Positions 32,821-41,319 of a stretch of 64,000 bases of DNA are shown here, piece by piece. The DNA is from Heyndrickxia acidicola (lineage in GTDB: Bacteria; Bacillota; Bacilli; Bacillales; Bacillaceae_C), in contig NZ_KV440953.1 in assembly GCF_001636425.1 (NCBI RefSeq), positions 3,716,001 through 3,780,000 on the forward strand, given 5' to 3'. Position numbers and translations under genes: made by a program. Position 1 is the stretch's first letter; every line of letters begins with the position of its first letter. The notes under the pieces were generated by a model. The model was not told the origin of the DNA, did not search any database, and saw nothing but the letters and a program-made list of their open reading frames with translations.

Positions 32821-32967
32821 TTATGAATAGAGCTTATCAACATGATACGACAGCTTCGCCTCTAGCGTACTTTTTATCTGAGCATCCAAACAATCGTTCA
32901 AAAGCATTTGGATATAATGAATTCGTAAGCAATGCCAGCGATTCTTTAATCTTGCTGAAAAAGACAT
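32821..32967 (-). CDS. Small hypothetical protein (48 aa)
   Basis: A 48-residue basic, helical peptide (FSARLKNRWHCLRIHYIQML, then LNDCLDAQIKSTLEAKLSYH). A GGGAGAA site precedes the ATG at 32967; the frame is open from 33012 but without a site. It is the last of a run of very short minus-strand genes and is followed by a terminator hairpin. No family recognised. Confidence 0.5.
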   Translation of the reverse strand: MSFSARLKNRWHCLRIHYIQMLLNDCLDAQIKSTLEAKLSYHVDKLYS

Positions 32968-33074
32968 GGCGATTCTCCCATCCTTTTTAAGAGAGTATAC
33001 CCGTTTGGACAAAAGCGAATCTGATCGAATCGGCTTAGTCCAAAGGCGGCAGCCGGTGTTTCTTTCATCAAGAA

Positions 33075-33209
33075 TTAAAGCTTGCTCGCAAGAAATGGCA
33101 ATAGTGCGCCAAGTGCCACGACGATGATGCAGAATCCAGCTAAGAGCATGTTTTTCTTGCGCTGCTTTCGTTTAGCAGCTTCTTCAGGTATCAGGTAACG
33201 TTGAGACAT
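33075..33209 (-). CDS. Small single-TM protein (44 aa)
   Basis: A 44-residue peptide: a charged N-terminus (YLIPEEAAKRKQRKKNM) and one membrane helix (LLAGFCIIVVALGALLPFLA). AAGGGG lies at good spacing before the ATG at 33209. The positive-inside pattern suggests that the N-terminus stays in the cytosol. No family recognised. Confidence 0.55.
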   Translation of the reverse strand: MSQRYLIPEEAAKRKQRKKNMLLAGFCIIVVALGALLPFLASKL

Positions 33210-33266
33210 GTGCGGTTCCCCTTTTTTATAGCCTTTCAAGTCCGTAAAAGGCCTCATTTTAGTCGA

Positions 33267-33377
33267 TTATGAAGATAATTTGACAAACAGCGTGATGAAA
33301 AAGATCCATATTGGGAGAGAGAGAATCGTTCCCCACAGGCATCCTTTAAATACGCTTACAGAGTTATCGGCTCTCAT
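33267..33377 (-). CDS. Possible 36-residue single-TM peptide
   Basis: ATG at 33377 overlaps the end of the gene at 33364 by 14 bases. It encodes a short N-terminus followed by one hydrophobic helix (LWGTILSLPIWIFFITLFV). The ribosome binding site is weak, so it would depend on coupling with the upstream gene. It fits the pattern of the small genes around it, but evidence is thin. Confidence 0.35.
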   Translation of the reverse strand: MRADNSVSVFKGCLWGTILSLPIWIFFITLFVKLSS

Positions 33378-33507
33378 GGATTGCCATGTCTCTTTGCTTT
33401 GCTTCTACCCGTTTGCTCTCATACCATTCCACAATCTTTCGTTCCTTGGCTGTTAAGTAGGTGCATTTTGTTCTTGGAGCATTTTTTCGCATGTTTTTTC
33501 GATTCAA
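33364..33507 (-). CDS. Small basic hypothetical protein (47 aa)
   Basis: A TTG at 33507 lies 6-7 bases after AGGAGGGG and opens a 47-residue, very basic peptide (NRKNMRKNAPRTKCTYLTAK, then ERKIVEWYESKRVEAKQRD). The frame extends upstream to 33615 with a poorer site. The second half is a likely helix. No family recognised. Confidence 0.5.
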   Translation of the reverse strand: MNRKNMRKNAPRTKCTYLTAKERKIVEWYESKRVEAKQRDMAIHESR

Positions 33508-33753
33508 TTTTTTCCCCTCCTGTGCCATCGTACGGAGGATATATCTGTATTCGGCATCTGGCAAGCATAGTCCCAAAGACCTTAGCCCCTGTAGTTTTGC
33601 GTAACCATCTTTCAATGGTGCTGCCCTTTCGTACGATAGTTTACTTCAAAATATATAGTACCAAAGAAATAGCGAAATGTAGTGGGTAATTCGACTTATT
33701 TTGACAATGAATGTCGAATTTTCTAAGTAGTTCATCGGAGTTTTTCTCAATGA

Positions 33754-33788
33754 AAAAAAGCCGATTATAATCTAATATCGGCTTTTTT
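33754..33788. terminator. Bidirectional terminator-like hairpin
   Basis: AAAAAAGCCGAT and ATCGGCTTTTTT arms with an AT-rich loop, about 31 bases past the stop of the YjdF-like gene at 33820. Confidence 0.82.
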
Positions 33789-33819
33789 GTCGAAATCTTT
33801 ATAGTTTTTTAAAAAACCT

Positions 33820-34383
33820 CTACTTTTTTCTCTTCGTACGGATCCCTGACCACAAAGCAATAATCAATCCTCCAGCAGTATCCGCAATCAAATCCTTCAT
33901 GGTATCCGTATTTCCGTATTGCATATGCGTATGGGCAAGATGGTCACCGCTGAATTCATAGATTTCCCAGAGAACGCCGCCGAGTGTCGCCATTCCCAGC
34001 ACAAACAAAAAGACAAACCAGGCCGACATGCCATTGCCTGCTTTTCGGAGAACCAGCCTTTCATACAAGGCGATCGCTGTAAACCCAAGGAGGATGCCGC
34101 TAATAAAATGCAGGAACGTATCCCACCAGCCGAGGCTGTACCACTGCAGCATGTCGCCGAATAAAAAACAGCCCAGCAGAAAAACAAAATAAAACGTAAT
34201 AAGAGGCCGCTTAAACTCAAGCTTTGTAATCCAGACGAGAAGAAGAGGGAACAATCCGCAAAGAATGCCGCCGATGCCGACCCAGCCCTTTAAAGTGGCC
34301 CCGGCTGCGAAGTAATAAATAGCCAAACCTGCCATCAAAATCATAAAGGCGGTGCTCAAAACAACGGTGAAGGTCCGGTTCAT
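33820..34383 (-). CDS. YjdF/DUF2238-like membrane protein, copy 1
   Basis: A 187-residue protein with about six membrane segments. Conserved features are YSLGWWDTFLHFISGILLGF, LGGVLWEIYEFSGD and NTDTMKDLIADTAGGLI, with Trp, Asp, His and Glu within or near the membrane, as in the DUF2238/YjdF group. GGGAGTG precedes the ATG at 34383. It lies 70 bases downstream of a paralogue with the same motifs. Function unknown. Confidence 0.75.
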   Translation of the reverse strand: MNRTFTVVLSTAFMILMAGLAIYYFAAGATLKGWVGIGGILCGLFPLLLVWITKLEFKRPLITFYFVFLLGCFLFGDMLQWYSLGWWDTFLHFISGILLGFTAIALYERLVLRKAGNGMSAWFVFLFVLGMATLGGVLWEIYEFSGDHLAHTHMQYGNTDTMKDLIADTAGGLIIALWSGIRTKRKK

Positions 34384-34453
34384 GTTGTCACTCCCATACC
34401 AGCTTAATTGTACAGTCCTTTATATGCGGCAAAGCAACAGAATGTTTTCTGCA

Positions 34454-35020
34454 TTACACCCGTTGTTTCCGCACTCCTGCATAAATGGATGCCAGCATAG
34501 CCCCTATACAGCCAGCGGTTAAATCCTCCATCGTATCGAAGTTGCCTCCGAGCTGCATAATGTTTGTCACAAGTAGGTCACCGGTATATTCCCAAATCTC
34601 CCAAAGGGTACTGGCCGCCATCGAAAGGCCTAAGCAAAACAGGAAAAGTGCCCACTTGGAAAGGTTTTTCCGTTCAGAATAAGGGATGAGCAGCTTATAA
34701 ATCGTAATGGCAATCAGGCTTAAATAAGCGCCCTTATAAAAATGCATGGGAGTATCCCACCACTTATATTTCGTGTAAAAGCCCAAAATCGAACCGAAGA
34801 ACAGGGACCAGACCATAAAAAAGTAAAAGCCGATGATGGCGAGAGTAGGGAAGGGAATCCTTTTTGCAAACAGCAGCCCAAGCGGAAGCGACCCTACAAT
34901 GATCCCGCTCATCGCCAATAGCCATTGTGTTCTTTCTCCCTTGATGATAAAAATGACCATCACAATGGCCATAAACAGCATAAAGGCTGCAGCCAGCGTA
35001 ATCAGTACCGTGCGTTTCAA
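34454..35020 (-). CDS. YjdF/DUF2238-like membrane protein, copy 2
   Basis: A paralogue of the next gene downstream: 188 residues, about six membrane segments, and the matching motifs YTKYKWWDTPMHFYKGAYLS, AASTLWEIWEYTGD and NFDTMEDLTAGCIGAML. The frame is open from 35095, but GAGGTG lies before a TTG at 35020, which makes the length equal to that of copy 1. The pair looks like an old tandem duplication. Confidence 0.75.
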   Translation of the reverse strand: MKRTVLITLAAAFMLFMAIVMVIFIIKGERTQWLLAMSGIIVGSLPLGLLFAKRIPFPTLAIIGFYFFMVWSLFFGSILGFYTKYKWWDTPMHFYKGAYLSLIAITIYKLLIPYSERKNLSKWALFLFCLGLSMAASTLWEIWEYTGDLLVTNIMQLGGNFDTMEDLTAGCIGAMLASIYAGVRKQRV

Positions 35021-35268
35021 AGAACATTCACCTCGAATATTCGTGATACCATTAAGGTGTCCCATAGAAGGGAAGGAAATGCAAAATCCAAACATTTTAT
35101 GGTTTAAAAAAGAAAAAATTAAACAAAATGTAAATCAAACCGATAATTGGAATAGATAACATTACTTGAAAAAAACCTGATTAAAATGGACTAGCAGGAA
35201 CTGAAAGATTTGTAGAATTCCGTCGAAAAAAGTTGGTTTTTGTCGAGTTCCTTCTATTATATATACAC

Positions 35269-35306
35269 AAAAAAAGAACGACTCATTCTTGAGTCGTTCT
35301 TTTTAT
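35269..35306. terminator. Terminator-like hairpin
   Basis: AAAAAGAACGACTCA / TGAGTCGTTCTTTTT stem with a TTCT loop and T-rich end. No plus-strand gene ends just before it; on the minus strand no gene ends there either, so it may mark an unannotated short transcript. Confidence 0.7.
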
Positions 35307-35356
35307 TTCTGTTTAAGATTTTTTATATAATAAATGACTTAATTAATGTCGTCTCT

Positions 35357-35513
35357 GTCTAGCTCCAGCGCCTATCGGCTAGCGGATTTCTCCGTCTTTT
35401 CCCTACTACGAGAAGTCACCATCAGCTCGTTCCTCGCTGTGTTTCCTTTATCTCAGTCAAAGACTACGGAATCCGTACACCGATGAGCAAGGCGCTTGCG
35501 CTTTTCTTATGCT
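35357..35513. repeat. Bacillus-type dispersed repeat (CTAGCTCCAGCGCC ... GGCGCTTGCGCTTTTCTT)
   Basis: Begins TCTAGCTCCAGCGCCTATCG and ends AGGCGCTTGCGCTTTTCTTA; the ends AGCGCC and GGCGCT are complementary. I recall this end pattern as a common intergenic repeat of Bacillus and relatives. Only one copy was seen in the window. It abuts the 3' end of the SGNH gene at 35507. Confidence 0.55.
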
Positions 35514-36301
35514 CCAATAAAATAATGTTTCAAATACGTAAACCAAATCTGATTTCCTTTTGCATTCGGCTGGTTGTCCACAGTAAGATCCTTCTTCAAC
35601 TTCAAAGAGCTTATAGCCGGCCAGGCTTTCCAATGATCAAGATACGGGATATGGTGTTCCTTCGCAAAGTTCTTTAATGCCAGCACATGCTGAGGATAAA
35701 AGGTTGCCTTGTATAATGGCTGGGCTGGCTGAAGCAGGACAACCGCCTTTTTGTTTTGTGCCTTCACCTCGTGAAAAAAGGCCAGTATATTTTTGTGCAT
35801 ATCGGCGTCAGTCAGATTTCCGGTATCGTTTAAGATAAAGGGCTCCCACAATACCAGGTCAGGTTTCATTGTCAACACCTGTTGATCCAGCTTTTCACCA
35901 AGGAAATGGTTAGACATGGTGTTATACGAGAATATCTGGACGTCAAGATGATTGTTTCCATAGGCGGCTAAAAGTGCTTTTTTCAGCTTTCCTGCCATCC
36001 CGCCTGTATTGGAACCGATGGATGTGGAGCCAACTATCGCCACCTTAAACTTCAATCCAGCCTGTATATCTTTTTTGAATTCCTCCTGGGCAGTTTTTGG
36101 CCAATGCTTCGTCTGATTTAGTAGTTGCTGATCCCCATCCGTCGTCATTGACGGTTTACTGGTTTGTGCCGGAGTGGCAGAGACAGACTCCTTATCAGAC
36201 GCAAAAGCGGACACAGCTGTTTGTTTGCTCCAATGGGCTTTTCCAAGTATCAAAATCGTCACCGTTAACACGATGCCTAAAAAGGTCAAAAATCTTTTCA
36301 T
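35507..36301 (-). CDS. Degenerate SGNH-fold surface protein
   Basis: A 264-residue protein with a signal anchor (FLTFLGIVLTVTILILGK), a Ser/Thr-rich linker, and an SGNH-like domain. The block I position reads AIVGSTSIGSN instead of G-D-S, and the final D-x-x-H block reads TVDNQPNAKGNQIW with Gln for His, so a classical esterase triad is not present. Other family strands (VQIFSYNTMSNHFLGEKL, LVLWEPFILND) remain. AAAGG lies 9 bases before the ATG at 36301. It is divergent from the exopolysaccharide locus, where such proteins often occur. Confidence 0.72.
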   Translation of the reverse strand: MKRFLTFLGIVLTVTILILGKAHWSKQTAVSAFASDKESVSATPAQTSKPSMTTDGDQQLLNQTKHWPKTAQEEFKKDIQAGLKFKVAIVGSTSIGSNTGGMAGKLKKALLAAYGNNHLDVQIFSYNTMSNHFLGEKLDQQVLTMKPDLVLWEPFILNDTGNLTDADMHKNILAFFHEVKAQNKKAVVLLQPAQPLYKATFYPQHVLALKNFAKEHHIPYLDHWKAWPAISSLKLKKDLTVDNQPNAKGNQIWFTYLKHYFIGA

Positions 36302-36434
36302 GCTCATCATCCTTTAGTAGTATTCAAAATGGTAAACTTTAGTATCATTAAATTTCAAAAAATATGTTTTAAAACCATTTTTTTTATTGTTTAATAGAAA
36401 AAGGGATTTATATTAAAATTATGTCAAAAAATTT

Positions 36435-36463
36435 ATTAATTAACAACAAGACTGTGCTATAAT
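36435..36463 (+). promoter_or_regulatory. Probable promoter of the exopolysaccharide locus
   Basis: An extended -10 TGCTATAAT (TATAAT at 36458-36463) with a weak -35-like ATTAAT 17 bases upstream, about 80 bases before the first gene. The surrounding 36302-36544 region is very AT-rich and holds no gene. Confidence 0.55.
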
Positions 36464-36544
36464 ATTACAGATTTTGAAGTTTTTAAAAAATAGTACTTTG
36501 TTAGATCAGTAGTTAATTGAGATGAAATACCTAAGGAGGAAATC

Positions 36545-37282
36545 ATGGAAGAAACGATTAGCTTAAAGGAATTAATGCAGACGCTCCGCAAAAGAATGGG
36601 CATGATCATCTTCATTACACTGCTTGCCGTTATTGCCAGCGGGGTCGTCAGTTATTTTGTGATTACACCGGTTTATCAGGCTTCCACGCAAATTTTGATC
36701 AACCAATCATCAAAAACCGATCAGAGTGTTTATAATCCCAATGAGGTTCAAACCAATCTCCAGCTGATTAATACATACAATGTGATCATCAAAAGTCCCG
36801 CAATTTTGGACAAAGTAAGCCAGCAATTAAACTCCGGACTGACAGCTGACCAAATAAACAAGAAAATCACCGTTTCAAATGAAACCAATTCCCAGGTAGT
36901 GACTCTAGCCGTAGAAGATCCAAACCCTTATACAGCCGCAAAAATTGCCAATACCGTCGCAACCGTTTTTCAAGAGAATATTAAAACGATTATGAATGTG
37001 GACAATGTCAGCATTCTTTCAAAAGCCAGCGTAGCTACAAACCAGGCACCGGTTAAACCAAGACCATTAATGAATATTGCGATTGCTCTCGTTGTCGGCC
37101 TTATGGCAGGAATCGGCCTTGCGTTCTTATTGGAATATCTTGATAACACTGTGAAAAACGAACAGGATATTGAGAAACTTTTGGAGCTGCCTGTTTTGGG
37201 TGTTATCGGAAGCATTGAGGACCAGCAAGAACCAAAAGCAGCAAGAAAATCAGTAGGAAGAGGTGAATCACTTGGCGTCTAA
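36545..37282 (+). CDS. Capsule/EPS chain-length regulator (Wzz-type, YveK/CapA)
   Basis: A 245-residue membrane adaptor that modulates polymer length and activates the cognate tyrosine kinase. An N-terminal membrane helix (MIIFITLLAVIASGVVSYFV) and a C-terminal one (IAIALVVGLMAGIGLAFLLE) flank an extracellular domain; the pre-helix APVKPRPLMN is the family Pro-rich motif. AAGGAGG precedes the ATG. It overlaps the kinase gene. This is the usual first gene of Bacillus eps/cps loci. Confidence 0.9.
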   Translation: MEETISLKELMQTLRKRMGMIIFITLLAVIASGVVSYFVITPVYQASTQILINQSSKTDQSVYNPNEVQTNLQLINTYNVIIKSPAILDKVSQQLNSGLTADQINKKITVSNETNSQVVTLAVEDPNPYTAAKIANTVATVFQENIKTIMNVDNVSILSKASVATNQAPVKPRPLMNIAIALVVGLMAGIGLAFLLEYLDNTVKNEQDIEKLLELPVLGVIGSIEDQQEPKAARKSVGRGESLGV

Positions 37283-37967
37283 GAAAAAGGAATTGCTGAA
37301 CTCCCGTAAAAAATTAATAACCAAATTCCATCCCAAATCACCGATCTCCGAGCAATACAAAACAATTCGGACCAATATCAACTTTTCTGCTATTGATAAA
37401 GAGATTCGCTCTCTATTGGTGACATCTTCCGGTCCAATGGAAGGAAAGTCTACTACAGTGTCTAACCTTGCTGTTGTGTTTGCCCAGCAGGGAAAGCGAG
37501 TATTGCTTGTCGATGCTGATCTACGCCGGCCGACGGCTCACTATACGTTCGGAGTAACGAACACATTTGGCTTAACAACGGTGCTCACAAGGGAAATGTC
37601 TTTAATGGATGCCGTCAATACAACCGATGTGAAAGATCTTTATTTGTTAACGAGTGGCCCAATTCCTCCAAACCCTGCTGAGCTCTTAAGCTCAAGGGCG
37701 ATGGATCATTTCTTTGAAGAGGTGTATGCAGAATTTGATATGGTTATTTTTGATACACCGCCAGTGCTAGCAGTAACCGATTCGCAGGTTTTAGCAAATA
37801 AGTGTGATGGAACCGTGCTGGTTGTGCTAAGTGGTGGTACCGAAATCGAAGCAGCCAAAAAAGCAAAAGAGCAGCTGGAATCGGTTAAAGCAAGAGTCCT
37901 TGGTGTTGTGTTGAACAACAAAAAGACCAAGGGGACAAATTACTATTATTACTATGGGAAAAAATAG
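37272..37967 (+). CDS. BY-kinase (CpsD/CapB family)
   Basis: A bacterial tyrosine kinase of about 231 residues acting with the membrane adaptor encoded upstream. Walker A is SSGPMEGKST, Walker A' LLVDADLRRP, Walker B MVIFDTPP. The C-terminus has a five-tyrosine cluster before GKK, the autophosphorylation site. GAGGTG lies 6 bases before a TTG at 37272, inside the end of the adaptor gene; a GTG at 37263 is the other candidate. It matches EpsB/YwqD-type kinases that phosphorylate sugar-modifying enzymes. Confidence 0.9.
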   Translation: MASKKKELLNSRKKLITKFHPKSPISEQYKTIRTNINFSAIDKEIRSLLVTSSGPMEGKSTTVSNLAVVFAQQGKRVLLVDADLRRPTAHYTFGVTNTFGLTTVLTREMSLMDAVNTTDVKDLYLLTSGPIPPNPAELLSSRAMDHFFEEVYAEFDMVIFDTPPVLAVTDSQVLANKCDGTVLVVLSGGTEIEAAKKAKEQLESVKARVLGVVLNNKKTKGTNYYYYYGKK

Positions 37968-38140
37968 TTACCATTCGACAATTTTCACCCCTTCCTTATA
38001 ACGAACAAAGAGGATAAAATAAGGTAGGTAGTAAAAAAATACTATTATGTAAATGTTTTGTAAATAAGTAATAACGAATAAATGTTACTTACGAAATATA
38101 TATACCAATAAAAAACATATGAAGGATGGAGGAGTGCAAC

Positions 38141-38908
38141 ATGATTGATTTACATTGTCATATTCTGCCGGGGGTAGACGACGGAGCTCAGAATCTGGCG
38201 GATAGCCTTGAAATGGCTAAGCAGGCTGTCAGCCAAGGCATTCATACCATTGTTGCTACTCCTCATCATATGAACGGCCAGTTTGAAAATCGAAAGACAT
38301 CCATCCAAGAGAAAGTAACGGCATTAAACTCCTATCTCCGAGCAAATAATATTCATCTTACTGTCCTACCGGGGCAGGAAAATCGAATTTTTGGTGAAAT
38401 CCTCGAAGACTATGAAAATGATGAGATTCTTACGGTCGCTGACCATTCCTCTTATATTCTAATTGAATTTCCTTCCGGGCATGTCCCGCGTTATGCAAAA
38501 CCATTACTCTACGATATCCAACGAAAGGGATTAACACCGGTTATCGTGCATCCCGAACGAAATGCAGAATTCATTGAAAATCCAAATCAGTTATATGAAT
38601 TTGTTAAAAACGGTGCTGCTACGCAGATTACTGCAGCCAGCGTGACAGGCAGTTTTGGAAAGAAGATTAAGAGATTTACAGAACAGTTAATTGAAGCAAA
38701 CCTCACTCACTTTATTGCCTCTGACGCCCATAATGTCCATACAAGGTCATTCAAAATGGATGATGCCTTAGATGTAGTAGAAAGCAAATTTGGAACAGAT
38801 ATGGTTTATTACTTAACAGAGAATGCTCAATTGGTATTAAAGAATCAACACATTTACAGGGAAGTACCTGAGCCAATTAAAACAAAGAGGTTTCTGGGGA
38901 TCTTTTGA
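38141..38908 (+). CDS. PHP-type tyrosine phosphatase (YwqE/CpsB family)
   Basis: A 255-residue manganese-dependent protein tyrosine phosphatase that reverses BY-kinase phosphorylation. The PHP metal sites are visible: IDLHCHILPGVDDGAQ at the N-terminus, ATPHHMNGQF, GQENRI, VIVHPERN and ASDAHN. GGAGGAG lies before the ATG at 38141; the ATG at 38126 is inside the binding region. It follows the kinase with a 173-base gap. This order (adaptor, kinase, phosphatase) is typical of Firmicutes polysaccharide loci. Confidence 0.9.
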   Translation: MIDLHCHILPGVDDGAQNLADSLEMAKQAVSQGIHTIVATPHHMNGQFENRKTSIQEKVTALNSYLRANNIHLTVLPGQENRIFGEILEDYENDEILTVADHSSYILIEFPSGHVPRYAKPLLYDIQRKGLTPVIVHPERNAEFIENPNQLYEFVKNGAATQITAASVTGSFGKKIKRFTEQLIEANLTHFIASDAHNVHTRSFKMDDALDVVESKFGTDMVYYLTENAQLVLKNQHIYREVPEPIKTKRFLGIF

Positions 38909-38954
38909 TCTTCGGATATGAATAAAACCGATTAAACTTAGCAGATAAGTTATA

Positions 38955-39085
38955 CATAACGGACATGTCTCCTACTCCGATATCAGGGGAGGCACTCGGT
39001 CATGCTGTGGGTGAGCTGGGAAATCAACTTACCTTAGACGCCTGTCGTCAGAAGCATGATGTGAGGAGGGGTTAGATGCCCAAAC
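38955..39085 (+). ncRNA. EAR-like RNA (eps-associated antitermination element)
   Basis: A compact, GC-rich segment that stands out from its AT-rich surroundings. TCATGCT (39000-39006) pairs with AGCATGA (39053-39059); inside it GTGAG/CTTAC-type and GACG-CCTGT-CGTC pairings are possible. The element precedes the polymer-biosynthesis genes, after the kinase and phosphatase, and is followed by a strong terminator. In B. subtilis the EAR element between epsB and epsC drives processive antitermination through such terminators. Position, size (about 125 bases) and structure fit; the family call is from memory and not from a covariance search. Confidence 0.65.
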
Positions 39086-39162
39086 TCTTTATTTTTTCTT
39101 TACTAAAACTATTATAAATGAATCAAAAATAATGAAATATAAAGATAGAAGAAAGAAGCCAT

Positions 39163-39217
39163 AAATATTTAACGGAAGAGGACGGATGCCGTCGCTTTCC
39201 GTTAGATATTTATTTTT
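39163..39217 (+). terminator. Intra-operon terminator downstream of the EAR-like RNA
   Basis: AAATATTTAACGGAA (39163-39177) pairs with TTCCGTTAGATATTT (39197-39211) with one G-U pair, followed by ATTTTT. Placed 78 bases after the EAR-like RNA and 200 bases before the dehydratase gene, it would be read through by an antitermination complex. Confidence 0.75.
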
Positions 39218-39413
39218 AAAAAATGTAGATGAAATACCACTTTGTTATAGGAGGAAATACATTCACCTGTAACTGGGGAGAAAGTTGTCTTTGTAAAGAC
39301 AACAATCAACTTAGCTTTACATAGTTAGAGATGAAGTTGTTGAGTTTTTTAGAACAAATCTTAATTTCCTGCAAAGTGAAAAACTGAAATTCAAGATAAA
39401 GAGGGGGTTGCGA

Positions 39414-41243
39414 GTGGCTTATACACGTAGATTACCGCTGTTAGTGTTACTAGATTCTACAATTGTTTTATTTTCAATTTTTGTTGGTTATTTTGTCTTA
39501 AATCCTTATATGCATGTGTATACAATTCCGATGCTGTGGGTCAGTGCTATTACTTTACTATTTAGCCATCATTTATTTTCCTCGATTTATCGTTTGTACC
39601 AAAAGGCATGGGAGTATGCCAGTGTTAGTGAACTATTAGCAATTGTAAAGGCAGTTACCTTTTCAGCAATAACTACTGCAATTGTTCAAGTATTAATTAC
39701 CCATGATATTTACATTAGAGTCCTAGGACTAACTTGGATGATGCATATCATATTAATCGGGGGATCAAGGTTTTCCTGGAGGGTTTTTCGAGAACATTAT
39801 GTCGTCTCCGCTTCTAATAAGAAGCGAACGTTAATTATAGGAGCCGGAGCAGCGGGCACCATGATTGCAAGACAATTGTTAAAGAGCTCTAGTACTGATT
39901 TGTATCCTATTGCATTTGTAGATGATGATATCAAAAAATTAAAGTTACAAATATATAATATGAAAGTTGAAGGGAATACGTGGGAAATACCGCAACTGGT
40001 TAGTTCTTTAGATATTGAAAATATTGTCATTGCTATTCCTTCCTTGAAAAGAAACCAATTAAAAAGGATTTATGAGCAATGTACGAGAACGAAAGCAACA
40101 ACAAAAACCATGCCGATGATAGAAGATTTAGCAACTGGAAAAATATCAATTAACCAAATTCGAGATGTAGAAGTTGAGGACTTGCTTGGTAGAGAACCGA
40201 TTGAGCTAGATATGAGCAGTATTTCGAAAAAGTTAACTGGTAAAACAGTTTTAGTTACAGGTGCCGGAGGATCAATTGGTTCAGAAATATGCCGGCAAAT
40301 CTGCAAATTTCAACCGGAGATGCTTCTATTACTTGGTCATGGCGAAAATTCTATTTATACAATTGACATGGAATTGAAAAAGAGCTATAGCGAAACGATT
40401 AAAATTGTCCCAATCATTGCAGATGTACAAGATCGTACAAGGATTTTTGACATTATGGACCAATACCAACCTGATGTCGTCTATCATGCAGCAGCACATA
40501 AACATGTACCTTTAATGGAATATAATCCAATGGAAGCAGTTAAAAATAATATTTTTGGCACTAAGAATGTGGCAGAAGCAGCAAATGCATTTGGAGTAAA
40601 AAGTTTTGTCATGATTTCAACGGATAAAGCTGTGAACCCTCCAAATGTAATGGGTGCTTCAAAGAGATTTGCAGAAATGATTATTCAAAACTTAGCAAAA
40701 GAAAGCCAAACTAATTTTGTTGCCGTTCGATTTGGAAATGTACTTGGTAGTAGAGGAAGTGTCATTCCTCTTTTTAAAAGGCAAATTAAAGCAGGAGGGC
40801 CGGTAACTGTTACCCATCCTGAAATGACAAGATATTTTATGACGATTCCAGAGGCCTCGCGCTTAGTGATTCAAGCTGGTGCTTTGGCGAAAGGTGGAGA
40901 AGTATTCGTCCTCGATATGGGGGAACCTGTGAAGATTGTAGACCTGGCGAAAAATCTCATTTCTCTCTCGGGATATACGGAAGAGGAAATTGGAATTGAG
41001 TTTTCAGGAATACGTCCAGGAGAAAAACTTTTTGAAGAGCTGTTGAACGAAAATGAGGTGCAGAAGGAACGAGTGTTTCCTAAGATTCACATTGGAAAGG
41101 CAGAACCTATGGGTAAAGTGGAATTGTATGATATTATTGATTCTTTAAATTCAAAAGGAATATCTGAAGTTAAGGAAATTCTTGTTTCTGTTGCCAACAC
41201 TAAATTTAACAAAGATAAAGATTTATTAGCAAGTAATGGGTAA
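39414..41243 (+). CDS. Nucleotide-sugar 4,6-dehydratase (EpsC/PglF/CapD type)
   Basis: About 609 residues. Four N-terminal membrane helices, then a Rossmann domain (LIIGAGAAGTMIARQL, about 140-155), then a catalytic SDR domain beginning VLVTGAGGSIGSEICRQI (about 280). The active site has MISTDKAVNPPNVMGASKR, where TDKA replaces the usual Ser-Thr and the Tyr is Met, as is normal for this membrane-linked PglF family. It is expected to convert UDP-GlcNAc to a 4-keto-6-deoxy sugar. The GTG at 39414, spaced 6 bases from GAGGGGG, is preferred to the TTG at 39408. Confidence 0.88.
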   Translation: MAYTRRLPLLVLLDSTIVLFSIFVGYFVLNPYMHVYTIPMLWVSAITLLFSHHLFSSIYRLYQKAWEYASVSELLAIVKAVTFSAITTAIVQVLITHDIYIRVLGLTWMMHIILIGGSRFSWRVFREHYVVSASNKKRTLIIGAGAAGTMIARQLLKSSSTDLYPIAFVDDDIKKLKLQIYNMKVEGNTWEIPQLVSSLDIENIVIAIPSLKRNQLKRIYEQCTRTKATTKTMPMIEDLATGKISINQIRDVEVEDLLGREPIELDMSSISKKLTGKTVLVTGAGGSIGSEICRQICKFQPEMLLLLGHGENSIYTIDMELKKSYSETIKIVPIIADVQDRTRIFDIMDQYQPDVVYHAAAHKHVPLMEYNPMEAVKNNIFGTKNVAEAANAFGVKSFVMISTDKAVNPPNVMGASKRFAEMIIQNLAKESQTNFVAVRFGNVLGSRGSVIPLFKRQIKAGGPVTVTHPEMTRYFMTIPEASRLVIQAGALAKGGEVFVLDMGEPVKIVDLAKNLISLSGYTEEEIGIEFSGIRPGEKLFEELLNENEVQKERVFPKIHIGKAEPMGKVELYDIIDSLNSKGISEVKEILVSVANTKFNKDKDLLASNG

Positions 41244-41319
41244 GAAAGCAAAGACGCTTTATAAAATTTCTGATAATCCCTTAATGTAAAACCAATTAGT
41301 AATTACATAGGATGGGACC

